Below, in pieces: positions 1 through 6,012 of a stretch of 10,209 nt of DNA. Both the position numbers and the translations under genes were made by a program. The stretch comes from Candidatus Cloacimonadota bacterium (GTDB lineage: Bacteria > Cloacimonadota > Cloacimonadia > Cloacimonadales > TCS61), in assembly GCA_003647825.1 (NCBI GenBank), contig QMNP01000035.1, positions 1 to 10,209 of the forward strand, read 5' to 3'. The notes under the pieces are model-generated. The model ran no database searches and was not told where the DNA came from. It saw only the letters and a list, made by a program, of their open reading frames with translations. Each line of letters begins with the position of its first letter. Within the stretch, counting starts at the first letter, position 1.

Positions 1-30
1 AGTGTTTTTGTAAGTAAAGAATAAAAGTGT

Positions 31-144
31 GTCTTTGCGAGTTTGCTTCTCGCTGTTGCTTACGAAGCAATCTCTATAAATAGTAATCAACTAGCAATAT
101 GGATTGCTTCAGCAGAAACTCTCCGACAGATGCTTCGCAAAGAC
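31..144. repeat. Imperfect inverted-repeat element, copy 1 (REP/MITE-like)
   Basis: Two nested pairs of inverted arms are visible. The outer arms are GTCTTTGCGA (31-40) and TCGCAAAGAC (135-144), a perfect 10-bp match. The inner arms are GAAGCAATC (64-72) and GATTGCTTC (102-110), a perfect 9-bp match. A related element with the same order of short motifs (TTTGCGA, GCAATCTCTA, GATTGCTTC, TCGCAA) and similar size occurs at 1307-1412, so this is a dispersed family, not a chance palindrome. No transposase is encoded nearby. The element lies upstream of the GerW-like gene and ends about 50 bases before its start, so it may also fold in the 5' leader RNA. Confidence 0.6.
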
Positions 145-195
145 AAAGTTTATATTATGCAGAAGCTATCACATAATTAATATTAGGAGGATTCT

Positions 196-585
196 ATGGA
201 TATAAAGCAATTTTTTAACGAGGCTCATAACACCATTTGTAATTATGCAGATGTAAAATTTGTTTTCGGCAACCTCATCGAAGCAGAAGGCAAAGCGATA
301 ATACCTGTAAGTACCATTAAATATGCAATCGGAATTGGTGAAGGTAAGGGACCGGATCTTTCCAAAGTGAAAGGTATAGCCGGCGAAGAAGCAGAGGATA
401 AAAATCCAACAGAAAACCGTCCAGGTGGCAAGGGAATAGGTGGAAAATTATCTAACAGCCCCCTGGGAGTTTTTGAAATCACAGAAGATAGCACTCGCTT
501 CATTCCGGTGATTCCTGTTAAAGCTATCCTTATGATGATCACAGTGTGGATTGTAACGAGAGTGTTTAAGAGAAAGAGAAAATAA
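196..585 (+). CDS. GerW/YtfJ-family protein (sporulation-protein homologue) with C-terminal membrane anchor
   Basis: The 129-residue product looks like the Spore_YtfJ/GerW family. It has a short N-terminal helix, then the family-like stretch around residues 24-48 (FGNLIEAEGKAIIPVSTIKY, then a GIGEG turn), a Gly-rich loop (77-83) and the LGVFEI strand (90-95). A hydrophobic segment at about 108-123 followed by a basic tail (RVFKRKRK) suggests a membrane anchor or peripheral insertion. An AGGAGG ribosome site (185-190) lies five bases before the ATG, which fixes the start. In Bacillus the homologue is a spore protein. Here nothing else points to sporulation, and the family also occurs in non-spore-formers, where its role is unknown. 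The gene converges on the hydrogenase protease and is probably unrelated to the hydrogenase. Confidence 0.75.
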   Translation: MDIKQFFNEAHNTICNYADVKFVFGNLIEAEGKAIIPVSTIKYAIGIGEGKGPDLSKVKGIAGEEAEDKNPTENRPGGKGIGGKLSNSPLGVFEITEDSTRFIPVIPVKAILMMITVWIVTRVFKRKRK

Positions 586-644
586 AGCAGACCATAGATC
601 TGCCACGAAAAAACTCTTTTAATTTCTCCTTTTGCTCACTTTAT

Positions 645-1139
645 TCAAAGGATAATAGTAGAGGAATTCTTAACAATCCCCAATAATTTCTCTTTTATAA
701 AATCAAGTGCACCCTGCAGATTTTCTACAGCTTGCTCCGATAGCCCCTTATCAAAATCCAGTTCCCATTCGTAACCTTTCAGATGAACTAAATATGCGTC
801 AGGTGCTTTATTATACATTTTATAACACAAATCTACCACGAAACTTACAGAAACTGCATGCATGGTAAATTCTACCTGGGCATCGCTGCGCTCAACTTTA
901 CTGAATTCGAAACCTTTAATCGGTTCCATAGAAGCATCGGCAAATATCACCAGGTCATAACCTGAGATCTCTTCCGCATCTTCAATATTGAGTTGATAAT
1001 TTGTATCAAAATCGATATTTTCTATGTTCTGGGCTCTTACCCATCTTTCCATTTCATCTACAAAAGAAATCCCGAGAGCATCATCCTGCCTCCCGGGATT
1101 TCCATATCCGTAGAATAATATTTTCTTATTATTCTTCAT
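645..1139 (-). CDS. hoxW: [NiFe]-hydrogenase maturation endopeptidase (HoxW/HybD-like)
   Basis: This protease is expected to clip the C-terminal tail of HoxH once nickel is in place. The 164-residue protein opens with a beta-strand and the family signature GYGNPGRQDDALG (residues 11-23). By analogy with E. coli HybD (Glu16, Asp62, His93) the nickel-sensing residues should be Asp20, Asp68 (in FADAS) and His94 (in MHAVS). The YQLNIEDA segment (48-55) is typical of proteases serving NAD-linked group 3 enzymes. It lies on the same strand as hoxH but 276 bases downstream, behind a repeat cluster, so it may be the last gene of that transcript or have its own promoter. The ATG at 1137-1139 has no strong ribosome site. 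The first eight codons are duplicated upstream at 1266-1290 (see the repeat entries). The family call is firm; the symbol rests on context. Confidence 0.88.
   Translation of the reverse strand: MKNNKKILFYGYGNPGRQDDALGISFVDEMERWVRAQNIENIDFDTNYQLNIEDAEEISGYDLVIFADASMEPIKGFEFSKVERSDAQVEFTMHAVSVSFVVDLCYKMYNKAPDAYLVHLKGYEWELDFDKGLSEQAVENLQGALDFIKEKLLGIVKNSSTIIL
1115..1139. repeat. 25-bp direct repeat, copy within the protease gene start
   Basis: This stretch covers the first eight codons of the protease gene (minus strand) plus one base. It is repeated without mismatch at 1266-1290, 151 bases away. The flanking bases differ on both sides, so the shared unit is exactly 25 bases. Confidence 0.85.
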
Positions 1140-1170
1140 TTATTTTCACTTATTATTTACAGTCAAATTC

Positions 1171-1265
1171 TGGTTACCAATCCCCTGATTGGTAATCAAT
1201 GATTCAACGAAACCGGAGTTTCGCATCTTTTGCCATTCCCAAAGAGGACTTTGGGAACGAGATGT
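1171..1265. repeat. Cluster of three compact hairpins (REP-like)
   Basis: Three palindromes follow each other. Hairpin A pairs TTACCAATC (1174-1182) with GATTGGTAA (1187-1195) around a CCCT loop and can extend by two pairs in RNA. Hairpin B pairs CGAAAC (1208-1213) with GTTTCG (1218-1223) around CGGA. Hairpin C pairs TTCCCAAAG (1236-1244) with CTTTGGGAA (1249-1257) around AGGA and sits inside a further CATCT/AGATG pairing (1224-1228 with 1260-1264). Small GC-rich hairpins of this sort resemble the REP elements spread by RAYT/TnpA-REP transposases, though none is encoded here. In the hydrogenase mRNA they would form strong stems between hoxH and the protease gene, which could attenuate transcription or protect the upstream message. 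Confidence 0.65.
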
Positions 1266-1290
1266 ATAATATTTTCTTATTATTCTTCAT
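1204..1290 (-). pseudogene. Duplicated start of the protease gene fused to repeat sequence (28 codons)
   Basis: On the minus strand the upstream copy of the direct repeat restarts the protease reading frame (MKNNKKIL). It then reads into the hairpin cluster for 20 more codons and stops at 1204-1206. The product would be a 28-residue peptide with the protease N-terminus and a repeat-encoded tail (SFPKSSLGMAKDAKLRFR). It looks like the scar of the event that separated the original upstream region from the intact protease gene. Whether it is translated is unknown, because no clear ribosome site precedes it. Confidence 0.45.
1266..1290. repeat. 25-bp direct repeat, outlying copy
   Basis: Exact copy of 1115-1139. 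The pair brackets the 126-base segment that holds the three-hairpin cluster. This is the arrangement expected if the segment was inserted with duplication of a target, or if a short duplication captured it. Twenty-five bases would be long for an ordinary target-site duplication. Confidence 0.85.
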
Positions 1291-1306
1291 AAATTTAACT
1301 ATTCAG

Positions 1307-1412
1307 CCTTTGCGAAAACTCTTCTAAAGAAATTCTTGCGCAGCAATCTCTACTCTTCATTAAGCAGAAGATTGCTTCGAAAGCTACCGCATGTAAGATA
1401 ACTCGCAATGAC
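1307..1412. repeat. Imperfect inverted-repeat element, copy 2
   Basis: Related to the element at 31-144. The inner arms AGCAATCT (1342-1349) and AGATTGCT (1369-1376) pair perfectly. The outer arms are weaker: TTGCGA (1310-1315) with TCGCAA (1403-1408). The element ends only a few bases before the stop codon of hoxH (1416-1418), so it forms the immediate 3' end of the hydrogenase structural operon. It may act as a transcript-end or stabilising structure, but there is no U-tract typical of an intrinsic terminator. Confidence 0.5.
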
Positions 1413-1415
1413 ACT

Positions 1416-2876
1416 CTATTCACCATTCTTAAATTTTTGGTTTATTACCTTTCCGTTTTTATCTACAATTTTGAAATCCATAGGCATTTTACCCAAGGCA
1501 TGCGTAGCACAGCTAAGGCATGGATCGTAAGCACGAATTGCAACTTCCACTGCATTCATCATGGGCTCTGTAATTTCAGTTTGTCCATTCATGAATTGCT
1601 TGGCAGCCAGGTTTACAGCCGTATTCATCGGAGTATTATTATTCGTTGTACTCACGATCAGGTTAGCCATTTCGATCTGGTCATCATCATTAATGCGATA
1701 GTGATGGAACAGTGTTCCGCGAGGAGCTTCGAGAAGACCAACACCTTCTTTCTGCTTGGTTCCCTTCACTGTCAGATCACCGCTGTAAAGATCAGGATCG
1801 TTGATCAGCTCTTTCATCATTTCGGCACTGTGCAGAATTTCGATGAGACGAGCCCAGTGCATGTGCATACTCATTCCGTTTGGTTTTCCACCTGTATAAG
1901 CCTGGAATATCTCAAATTCTTTTTGTGCCAGCGGAGTTGGAATGAAGTCAACAGTATTCATACGAGCCAAAGGACCCACACGATACCAACCATCTTTTTT
2001 ACCAATTGAACGAAGATATGGGAATTTCATATAACTCCAACTCTTCACTTCTTCATCAATATATTCCAGGTAATCCTGATAATCAACATCATTCAGAATT
2101 TTCTTTCCATCATTATCGATACCGCGAAGAACACCGTGATAAAGATCAAGCGCGCCATCTTTCCTAACTAAACTTACATGACTGGATGGAAAAGCTGCAA
2201 ATTTATCGATCAGGTCTTTATTAGCAGCATGGTATCCTTTAAAGAATTCCAAGGCACCCAAAGACCATTCGATCATTTTATCTACGTTCAATGGATCTGG
2301 TCCGTTTAAGAATTGTTCTTTTTCTTCCTGAGTAAGATGTTTATTAATTCCACCGGGAATTGCACCGGTTCCATGAACTTTTTTACCGGCAGTTGCTTTG
2401 ATGATCTCTTGTCCGAACTTTCTCATCATTACTGCCTGTACTGCCAATTCTTTGTGTTCCAAAGCAATGCCTATCACATTTCTGAGCGCTGGATCTCCAT
2501 CAATTCCAAACAACAGATCTGGTGAAGCAAGGTGGAAGAAATGCAATACATGAGACTGGAAGATTTGTCCATAATGCATCAGACGACGCATTTTTTCACC
2601 TGTAGGTGTAAGTCCATCTCCGGTTCCTGCACCTACAATCACATCCAGAGCTTTAGCTGCTGCCAGGTGATGACTCACAGGACATATTCCGCAAAGACGC
2701 TGAACGAGTACGGGAGCTTCCCAATATGGTCTGCCTTGGACAAAACGTTCAAAACCTCTGAATTCTACAATATGAAGCCGACTTTGTGCCACTTGATTAT
2801 TATCATCAAGATGGATTGTCACTTTTCCATGACCTTCAACTCTTGTTACTGGTTCTATAGTTACTTTTTTTGCCAT
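1416..2876 (-). CDS. hoxH: [NiFe]-hydrogenase large subunit, NAD-linked group 3d type
   Basis: This subunit holds the Ni-Fe(CN)2CO active site that splits or makes H2. The 486-residue protein shows the N-terminal PVTRVEGHGK block, the L1 motif RLCGICPVSHH (ligands Cys62 and Cys65) and the L2 motif DPCLSCATH (451-459, ligands Cys453 and Cys456). A 27-residue tail (ALGKMPMDF onward) follows His459 and should be removed by the protease, so the gene encodes the precursor. The sequence resembles remembered Ralstonia/Cupriavidus HoxH along its length, including GFERFVQGRPYWEAP, SWSYMKFPYLRSIG and EAPRGTLFHHYR, and is almost the same size. A GAGGTGA ribosome site (2881-2887) precedes the ATG. The gene starts 12 bases after the hoxY stop, as expected for a co-translated pair. 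All metal ligands are present, so the enzyme should be active. Confidence 0.96.
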   Translation of the reverse strand: MAKKVTIEPVTRVEGHGKVTIHLDDNNQVAQSRLHIVEFRGFERFVQGRPYWEAPVLVQRLCGICPVSHHLAAAKALDVIVGAGTGDGLTPTGEKMRRLMHYGQIFQSHVLHFFHLASPDLLFGIDGDPALRNVIGIALEHKELAVQAVMMRKFGQEIIKATAGKKVHGTGAIPGGINKHLTQEEKEQFLNGPDPLNVDKMIEWSLGALEFFKGYHAANKDLIDKFAAFPSSHVSLVRKDGALDLYHGVLRGIDNDGKKILNDVDYQDYLEYIDEEVKSWSYMKFPYLRSIGKKDGWYRVGPLARMNTVDFIPTPLAQKEFEIFQAYTGGKPNGMSMHMHWARLIEILHSAEMMKELINDPDLYSGDLTVKGTKQKEGVGLLEAPRGTLFHHYRINDDDQIEMANLIVSTTNNNTPMNTAVNLAAKQFMNGQTEITEPMMNAVEVAIRAYDPCLSCATHALGKMPMDFKIVDKNGKVINQKFKNGE

Positions 2877-2888
2877 TATTTCACCTCA

Positions 2889-3440
2889 TTAATCGTACTT
2901 AAGAACTTCGTACGGTAATTCCATTTCATTACCGGTAACCAGAGCTACAAGAGCATTCCAGATAAGATCTGCACGCGGAGCGCAGCCGGGAATAAAATAG
3001 TCGATTTTTACAACTTCATGACACGGATATACTTTATCCAATATCATGGGAAGTTCATCATCATTGGGAATTATTTTTTCTTCATTAGCTTGAACTGAAA
3101 CACAATTGAGATATGCTTCTTCCAGACATTCCGAAATTGGAGCTACGTTATTACGCATAGCAGGAAGTCCTCCCATAATTGCGCATTCACCAATAACTAC
3201 CAAAGTTTTACAATGCTTTCTGAATTCCTGCAGAACATGAACATTCTCGCTGTTACAACATCCACCTTCGATGATTCCGATATCGCATTCTTTGGTGAAG
3301 GTTTTAATATCATCAATGGGAGATTTGTTGAATTCTACTAAATCAAACAAATCCAGGATTCGTTCGTCGATGTCCAGTAAAGACATGTGACAACCAAAAC
3401 ATCCAGCCAGAGAAGTTGTTGCTACTATTGGTTTACTCAT
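2889..3440 (-). CDS. hoxY: [NiFe]-hydrogenase small subunit, NAD-linked group 3d type
   Basis: HoxY carries the [4Fe-4S] cluster nearest the active site and passes electrons from HoxH to the diaphorase. The 183-residue protein is the short form that lacks the medial and distal clusters of respiratory small subunits. Its likely ligands are Cys14 and Cys17 (GCFGCH), Cys86 (GECAIMGG) and Cys153 (IPGCAP). Extra cysteines occur at 61-62 (GGCC) and 140 (YPCHEVVK). The block KVYPCHEVVKIDYFIPGC matches Ralstonia-type HoxY as remembered. I chose the ATG at 3438-3440 over one 16 codons upstream because AAGGAG (3448-3453) precedes it. The longer reading would overlap hoxU, and SKPIVATTSLAGC is the natural start. 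There is no Tat signal, so the enzyme is cytoplasmic. Confidence 0.94.
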   Translation of the reverse strand: MSKPIVATTSLAGCFGCHMSLLDIDERILDLFDLVEFNKSPIDDIKTFTKECDIGIIEGGCCNSENVHVLQEFRKHCKTLVVIGECAIMGGLPAMRNNVAPISECLEEAYLNCVSVQANEEKIIPNDDELPMILDKVYPCHEVVKIDYFIPGCAPRADLIWNALVALVTGNEMELPYEVLKYD

Positions 3441-3444
3441 GATA

Positions 3445-4143
3445 TTACTCCTTTCCTTCAATATCGCTACCAATCGGATGAAGATCATATTTTCTGCGTC
3501 CTATGGGAACGTCATAGCCTTTTTCCTTGCGGATAATGGCACCAACAGGACATGTATCCATTGCCTTCTGAGCCATTTCATCATCCATATCAGCTGTCAG
3601 TTCATGATCGAAATTAATCTTCACATGGTTCCCACGATTTTCGAAAACGAACCAGGTTGGATTTTCCGCTTCTTTCTTTCTGCGGATACAGCGTTTACAT
3701 AAAATGCAGCGATTGTGATCTAAAATAAGTTTTGGATGGGTTGCATCTACATCACGATTTGGGAAGATATAATCAAATTCAGGAACCATTATTTTGTAGA
3801 GATAAGCCAAAGCTTGAAGTTCGCAATTGCCACTTCTTTCGCAAGCCGGGCAAAAATGATTACCTTCAGCGAAAAGCAGTTCTACGATCTTGGAACGCAG
3901 CTTATCCAATTCGTCAGTTTTGGTTACAACTACCATTCCGTTATTCACTGGAGTGGTACAGGCAGTCATCATTCTACCATCTATCATACAAGTACAGATC
4001 CGGCAGGAACCCTGCGGCTTGATACCTTCCAGGTTGCATAAAGTTGGAATGTAGATATGATTCTCTCTTGCTACTTCGAGAACAGTTTTTTCTGAATCTG
4101 CCAAGAAACCTTTTCCATCTATAGTAATTAACACTTTACTCAT
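3445..4143 (-). CDS. hoxU: NAD-linked hydrogenase diaphorase subunit HoxU (NuoG N-terminal-like)
   Basis: HoxU is the iron-sulfur relay between HoxY and HoxF. The 232-residue protein has an N-terminal ferredoxin-like [2Fe-2S] domain (Cys36, Cys47, Cys50, Cys62). It is followed by the His/Cys [4Fe-4S] motif GNHFCPACERSGNCELQ (His96, Cys98, Cys101, Cys107) and a third cluster motif CILCKRC with CPVG (Cys146, Cys149, Cys152, Cys198). The C-terminal GYDVPIGRRKYDL block is characteristic of HoxU and distinguishes it from NuoG, which continues into a molybdopterin-type domain. The ATG at 4141-4143 was chosen because GGAGG (4149-4153) lies five bases upstream. A start 13 codons earlier would only extend into hoxF. 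The gene overlaps the 3' end of hoxF by eight bases and ends four bases before hoxY, so translation is coupled. Confidence 0.94.
   Translation of the reverse strand: MSKVLITIDGKGFLADSEKTVLEVARENHIYIPTLCNLEGIKPQGSCRICTCMIDGRMMTACTTPVNNGMVVVTKTDELDKLRSKIVELLFAEGNHFCPACERSGNCELQALAYLYKIMVPEFDYIFPNRDVDATHPKLILDHNRCILCKRCIRRKKEAENPTWFVFENRGNHVKINFDHELTADMDDEMAQKAMDTCPVGAIIRKEKGYDVPIGRRKYDLHPIGSDIEGKE
3448..3453 (-). promoter_or_regulatory. Ribosome binding site of hoxY
   Basis: AAGGAG on the minus strand, seven bases before the ATG at 3438-3440. It partly overlaps the hoxU stop codon and decides the shorter hoxY start. Confidence 0.75.
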
Positions 4144-5968
4144 GATTGCCTCCGAGGTTCGGAATTCTTCCTGCAGTTTCACAGCTTTCTTTTATGGCTG
4201 CTGCCAGATCGAACTGGCTGACGTATTCTTCTTTTTGTAGTTTAGAATTGTATAGTTCTCTGAAATTCTGGATCGTAGAAATGACAGGATTGCAGGCTGA
4301 TTGACCCAGTCCGCAACGATTCATATGCATCACTTTTTCCCAGCTCAGCATTTGATCAATGTCTTTCTTCACACCTTTTCCTGCCAGAATTTTTTCAATT
4401 TTTCTTTTGTATTGAACGGTCATAGCACGACAGGGAACGCATGAACCGCAGGATTCTTCGATGAAGAAATCAAGAAAATTCAAAACGATATCATTCAAAA
4501 GATCACGATCGTTATTTATAACTATTATTGAGCCACCTGTGGCCAGATCTTCATAAGCCAATTTTCTATTGAATTCATTGGGTGCAATACATTTACCAGA
4601 AGGTCCGCCAACTTGAACAGCCTGCACATCTTTGGCTCCAACCAAATTCAGAACATCCTGAACAGTGAACCCCCATTCAATTTCGTAAATACCCGGCCTT
4701 TGACAATCTCCTGAAACACTGACAAGTTTGGAACCGGTAGAATCGAGAGTTCCAAGTGAACGATACCATTTGGCACCTTTATGCATGATCTTGGCAACTG
4801 AGCAGAATGTTTCCACATTGTTCACAGCTGTGGGCTGCTGCATATATCCTTTTACAACTGGAAATGGTGGTCTGTCTCTAGGTTCACCACGTTTTCCTTC
4901 AGCAGATTCCAGCAAGGCAGATTCTTCACCGCAGACATAAGCACCACCACCAAATTGAATTCTGATATCAAAATCAAATCCTTCTTTACCAGTGATATTC
5001 TTACCTAACAGATTTTTATCTCTTAACTGCTGCAGAACTTCTTTCAGTTGTGCTTCCATGAACTTATATTCGTAACGAAGATAAAGAATACCCTCATCAG
5101 AACCGATGGCATAACCAGCAATCGTCATTCCTGCAAAAAGCAGTTGAGGACGTTCCGTAAGGATTACACGATCTTTAAATGTACCGGGTTCACCTTCGTC
5201 TGCATTACAGAATACATAATGTTTTTCGCCATCTGCATTTCGGCAGAATCGCCATTTAAGAGCTGTAGGGAAACCAGCTCCACCACGACCGCGAAGATTG
5301 GATTGTTTGACTTCTTCTATTACTTCTTCGGGACTCATGGAAATCGCTTTTCTTATGGCATCACCAAGTTCAGTGTCTTTAGTAAGGATCGGGCCTTGTA
5401 GGAGAATATTAGATTGAACATCTGTTCCGATCAGATCTTCAACATCGTCACCATTTTTCATCCCTTTTACTATTTTTGCCACTTTCTCTTTGGTTAATTT
5501 TGTGAAAACTCTTTGATTGATAATAGCCGATGGTTCCTGATCATTCATTCCAATACAAGAAGTACTGAAAAGACCGATATTTCCATCCTCATTAACTGAG
5601 CCAAACTTACAACCAACTTCTTCTTCAAAGGCTTTAGCAATTTCATCTCTACCCATCATTTCTGCAACTGCACTATCATTAAGATAAACAGTATATTTCC
5701 CTCTGTATTTTTGAGAGAAAAAATGATAGAATGAAAGTGTTTGAACCACATCGACTCTGGACATGTTGAAAACTTCAGCGATTTTAGCTATTGCTTCTTC
5801 ACCAACACAACCTTCGCTATCCTGAAGCTCGATGAGAATGTCCATCAAACGTCCACGATCGTTGTTGTACTTGGCTAATATAGCATCGATATTGCTATTG
5901 TCGCAAGAACATCCGCAACCACAACCATCGTGTGAACGGTTTGGTGTCTGGAATTGTTTTTCTGACAC
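4136..5968 (-). CDS. hoxF: NAD-linked hydrogenase diaphorase subunit HoxF (NuoE/NuoF-like fusion)
   Basis: HoxF binds FMN and NAD(H) and is where hydrogen electrons meet the nicotinamide pool. The 610-residue protein has three parts. First is a cysteine-rich tip (CGCGCSC, 16-22). Second is a NuoE-like thioredoxin-fold domain (about 27-175). Third is a NuoF-like domain with the GRGGAGFPTALKWRF NADH/FMN loop (227-241), NADEGEPGTFKDR (255-267), the FGGGAYVCGEESALLES stretch and a [4Fe-4S] site (Cys507, Cys510, Cys513, Cys552). In the NuoE-like domain the usual four cluster cysteines are nearly all lost: only Cys138 (TSCIGMND) remains and residue 97 is Asn (YLNDSA). Translation starts with GTG behind a strong AGGAGG. 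Length and sequence agree with Ralstonia-type HoxF (about 600 residues), apart from the cysteine-rich tip. No separate hoxE is present. Confidence 0.95.
   Translation of the reverse strand: MSEKQFQTPNRSHDGCGCGCSCDNSNIDAILAKYNNDRGRLMDILIELQDSEGCVGEEAIAKIAEVFNMSRVDVVQTLSFYHFFSQKYRGKYTVYLNDSAVAEMMGRDEIAKAFEEEVGCKFGSVNEDGNIGLFSTSCIGMNDQEPSAIINQRVFTKLTKEKVAKIVKGMKNGDDVEDLIGTDVQSNILLQGPILTKDTELGDAIRKAISMSPEEVIEEVKQSNLRGRGGAGFPTALKWRFCRNADGEKHYVFCNADEGEPGTFKDRVILTERPQLLFAGMTIAGYAIGSDEGILYLRYEYKFMEAQLKEVLQQLRDKNLLGKNITGKEGFDFDIRIQFGGGAYVCGEESALLESAEGKRGEPRDRPPFPVVKGYMQQPTAVNNVETFCSVAKIMHKGAKWYRSLGTLDSTGSKLVSVSGDCQRPGIYEIEWGFTVQDVLNLVGAKDVQAVQVGGPSGKCIAPNEFNRKLAYEDLATGGSIIVINNDRDLLNDIVLNFLDFFIEESCGSCVPCRAMTVQYKRKIEKILAGKGVKKDIDQMLSWEKVMHMNRCGLGQSACNPVISTIQNFRELYNSKLQKEEYVSQFDLAAAIKESCETAGRIPNLGGNHE
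4149..4153 (-). promoter_or_regulatory. Ribosome binding site of hoxU inside the hoxF 3' end
   Basis: GGAGG on the minus strand, five bases before the hoxU ATG. It lies in the last codons of hoxF (the LGG codons), consistent with translational coupling of the two diaphorase subunits. Confidence 0.75.
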
Positions 5969-5974
5969 AATTAA

Positions 5975-5980
5975 CCTCCT
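5975..5980 (-). promoter_or_regulatory. Strong ribosome binding site for the GTG start of hoxF
   Basis: AGGAGG on the minus strand, six bases before GTG (5966-5968). It supports the unusual GTG start and the inclusion of the cysteine-rich N-terminal tip in the protein. Confidence 0.8.
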
Positions 5981-6012
5981 GATTATTTATATTTTTCTGC
6001 TTCTTTTATATT

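Noticed and set aside
1..195. Promoter for the GerW-like gene (TATATT/TATTAT near 151-158)
   Set aside because: No -35-like hexamer lies at an acceptable distance upstream.
587..645. Possible bidirectional terminator between the convergent GerW-like and protease genes
   Set aside because: The best stem is five pairs (GCAGA 587-591 with TCTGC 599-603), with no clean U-tract after it on either strand.
1171..1412. CRISPR array or integron-like site in the repeat-rich gap
   Set aside because: The hairpins differ from one another and there are no regular repeat-spacer units, cas genes or integrase. The structure fits REP/MITE-like elements better.
3445..5968. Respiratory complex I (NuoEFG) genes
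   Set aside because: HoxU ends without the NuoG catalytic-like domain. HoxF is a NuoE-NuoF fusion with degenerate NuoE ligands. Both adjoin hoxY-hoxH, which identifies an NAD-linked hydrogenase.
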